64,000 nucleotides of DNA from NCBI RefSeq assembly GCF_001668725.1, contig NZ_LZKL01000084.1:1-64000 (forward strand), written 5' to 3'. Source of the DNA: Mycobacterium sp. E787. GTDB taxonomy: Bacteria; Actinomycetota; Actinomycetes; Mycobacteriales; Mycobacteriaceae. A model generated the notes under the pieces. It searched no databases, had not been told where the DNA came from, and worked only from the letters and a program-made list of their open reading frames with translations. Positions 62,765 through 64,000 of this stretch are shown here, piece by piece; the stretch's first letter is position 1, and every line of letters begins with the position of its first letter. The position numbers and the translations under genes are program-made.

Positions 62765-64000
62765 TCACGTGCAGTTCAGCAGCAGCATCAGGCCGTAGTC
62801 CATGTGGATCTGCTGATGGCAGTGCAACAGCGACAGGCCGGGTTGGTCGGCGACGAAGTCGACCTCCATGCTCTGGTAGCCGCCTAGCATCGCGACGTCC
62901 TTGCGCACGCCGGCGGTGGGTGTGCCGGCGATCCGGGTGATTTCGAAGGTGTGCCGGTGGACGTGCATCGGGTGCAGGTCGTCGCTGGCGTTGCGGAAGC
63001 GCAGCCGGTAGCGCTTGTCCCGTTGCACATCGAGCACGGGTTGGTTGGTGTCCATCGAAAAGGGCGTGCCGTTGATCGTCCAGCGGTTGAAGCCGTTGTC
63101 GGCGGCGTTGCGCTTTTCGATCAGCATCTCGATGGTGCGGTCGGGCGGCGGGGACGGCGCGGGGTTGGGCGGCGCGAACAGCCGGTAGTCCCACTTGAAC
63201 GGTGGCGGCGGCGCCCATTGCGGGTCCCCGCCGCGCCCGGCGTATTCCACCACGATGCCCATGCCGTGGCCGCGGTCGTCGTCGGAGAGGTCCCCCAGCA
63301 CCCACACCCCCGGATTGTTCATGGTCACCACCGCCGAAATGCGTTCGGCCGCACCGAGCCAGAGCACCGGCACGGATGCGGGGTTCGGCACCGGGTTGCC
63401 GTCCAGCGCGACGACGTTGAAGGTGTGCCCGGGCAACGCCAGGCTGCGGGACTCGGTGGCGCTGCCGTTGAGGACGTGCAGCAGCACCCGCTGACCGGTT
63501 TGGACGCGGATGGGGTCGCCGTGACCGAGCATGCGCCCGTTGATCGCGAACGCCCCGTAGCTGACCTCGTAGCCGCGCGGGTCGCCGCGGTCAAGTGAGG
63601 CCTTCATCGACGATTCGCCCTTGTCCTTGAGGTCGGGTTCGGGCTCGCCGGCCAGGAAGTCGGCGGCCATGTCGCCGCCCCGGCTGAAAGTGGGGTCGAA
63701 TTCCTTGAGGGTCAGGAAGATCTCTTGGTCGTAGGAACCGGCGTTTTCTCGCGGTTCGATGTAGACGGGCCCGACCTGGCCGCTGTATTGGCCGCGGGAC
63801 AGATCCGCGCGCGGGACGACGTGGGTGTGATAGAAGCGGAAGCCCGCCGGGCCGGGGACGAACGAGATGCGCCGCATGCCACGCGCGGGGATGTAGGGCG
63901 TGCCCTCCTCGGCGGAGCCGTCGACGTCGACACCCACGTGCTGGCCGTGCCAGTGCAACTGCTCGGGGGAATCGGTGTCGTTGAAGATGTCCACCCAGGT
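62765..64000 (-). CDS. multicopper oxidase, C-terminal part (N-terminus outside window)
   Basis: At least 412 residues of a three-domain multicopper oxidase, cut by the window end. Copper-ligand motifs are in order: LHWHGQH, FYHTHV, HPMHVHRH and the C-terminal HCHQQIHMDYGLM, where Cys and the flanking His hold the T1/T3 sites and Met is the axial ligand. The enzyme oxidises phenols or metal ions with O2. A Tat signal would be in the missing N-terminus. The gene ends 12 bases before the promoter of kinase copy 2 and is on the same strand. Confidence 0.95.
   Translation of the reverse strand, partial: TWVDIFNDTDSPEQLHWHGQHVGVDVDGSAEEGTPYIPARGMRRISFVPGPAGFRFYHTHVVPRADLSRGQYSGQVGPVYIEPRENAGSYDQEIFLTLKEFDPTFSRGGDMAADFLAGEPEPDLKDKGESSMKASLDRGDPRGYEVSYGAFAINGRMLGHGDPIRVQTGQRVLLHVLNGSATESRSLALPGHTFNVVALDGNPVPNPASVPVLWLGAAERISAVVTMNNPGVWVLGDLSDDDRGHGMGIVVEYAGRGGDPQWAPPPPFKWDYRLFAPPNPAPSPPPDRTIEMLIEKRNAADNGFNRWTINGTPFSMDTNQPVLDVQRDKRYRLRFRNASDDLHPMHVHRHTFEITRIAGTPTAGVRKDVAMLGGYQSMEVDFVADQPGLSLLHCHQQIHMDYGLMLLLNCT

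Overview
The window looks like a chromosomal stretch of a nontuberculous Mycobacterium, probably a slow grower (this is inference). It is GC-rich and strongly coding, with many ATGA/GTGA stop-start overlaps. It carries mycobacterial hallmarks: the first codons of a 13E12-type DUF222/HNH protein, a mycofactocin-type SDR, an F420/PPOX-type flavin protein, PknF-like kinases, an Rv1747-like FHA-ABC transporter, a DUF2510+TM2 protein and many acyl-CoA enzymes. I see no tRNA, rRNA, CRISPR array or intact insertion sequence. No stretch over 300 bases lacks a gene.

Layout. 1-7.6 kb: a minus-strand operon (P450, mycofactocin SDR, crotonase-fold protein, double CoA-transferase, SDR, phosphotransferase-like protein). 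A TetR gene lies behind it, with near-identical operator candidates at both promoters. 8.5-19 kb: mixed single genes (TIM-barrel isomerase, Gfo/Idh oxidoreductase, NCS1 permease with a Cys-rich tail, arylsulfatase, nitronate monooxygenase, a GbsR/MarR regulator with its methyltransferase, a hydrolase and a Ser/Thr kinase). 19-25.9 kb: amidohydrolase, class II aldolase and acyl-CoA ligase, then small envelope proteins and a DMT-type transporter.

25.9-34.9 kb is the most striking part: a nine-gene, tightly overlapping minus-strand operon. In transcription order it encodes two acyl-CoA dehydrogenases, two hotdog hydratase subunits, a thiolase-like aldolase, a DUF35 protein, an HSL-type esterase, a Baeyer-Villiger-type monooxygenase and an acyl-CoA ligase. 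The first part copies the gene order of the cholesterol side-chain igr operon (fadE28-fadE29-chsH2-chsH1-ltp2), except that the DUF35 partner is a separate protein without zinc cysteines. I read it as a paralogous side-chain degradation pathway with an added ketone-to-ester-to-alcohol step.

35-45 kb: FHA-ABC transporter, esterase, SDR, a type III polyketide synthase with an ICMT-type methyltransferase, a Gln-rich secreted protein, and a molybdopterin oxidoreductase with a PPOX protein. 45-53.4 kb: a second steroid/aromatic ring-degradation set with a C-C hydrolase (HsaD-like), a flavin hydroxylase (HsaA-like), an extradiol dioxygenase (HsaC-like), two KstD-family dehydrogenases and two SnoaL-type proteins. 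53.4-64 kb: GH3 hexosaminidase, membrane proteins, an NDH-2-like oxidoreductase, two tandem PknF-like kinases sharing a duplicated Cys-rich ectodomain and apparently leaderless promoters, and a multicopper oxidase cut by the window end.

Beyond genes, the sequence shows two intergenic copies of a 20-bp-period GAGTGTGC repeat family, an 18-bp element placed at the same distance upstream of two unrelated genes, several operator-like palindromes, and a set of TANNNT-N6-start leaderless promoters.
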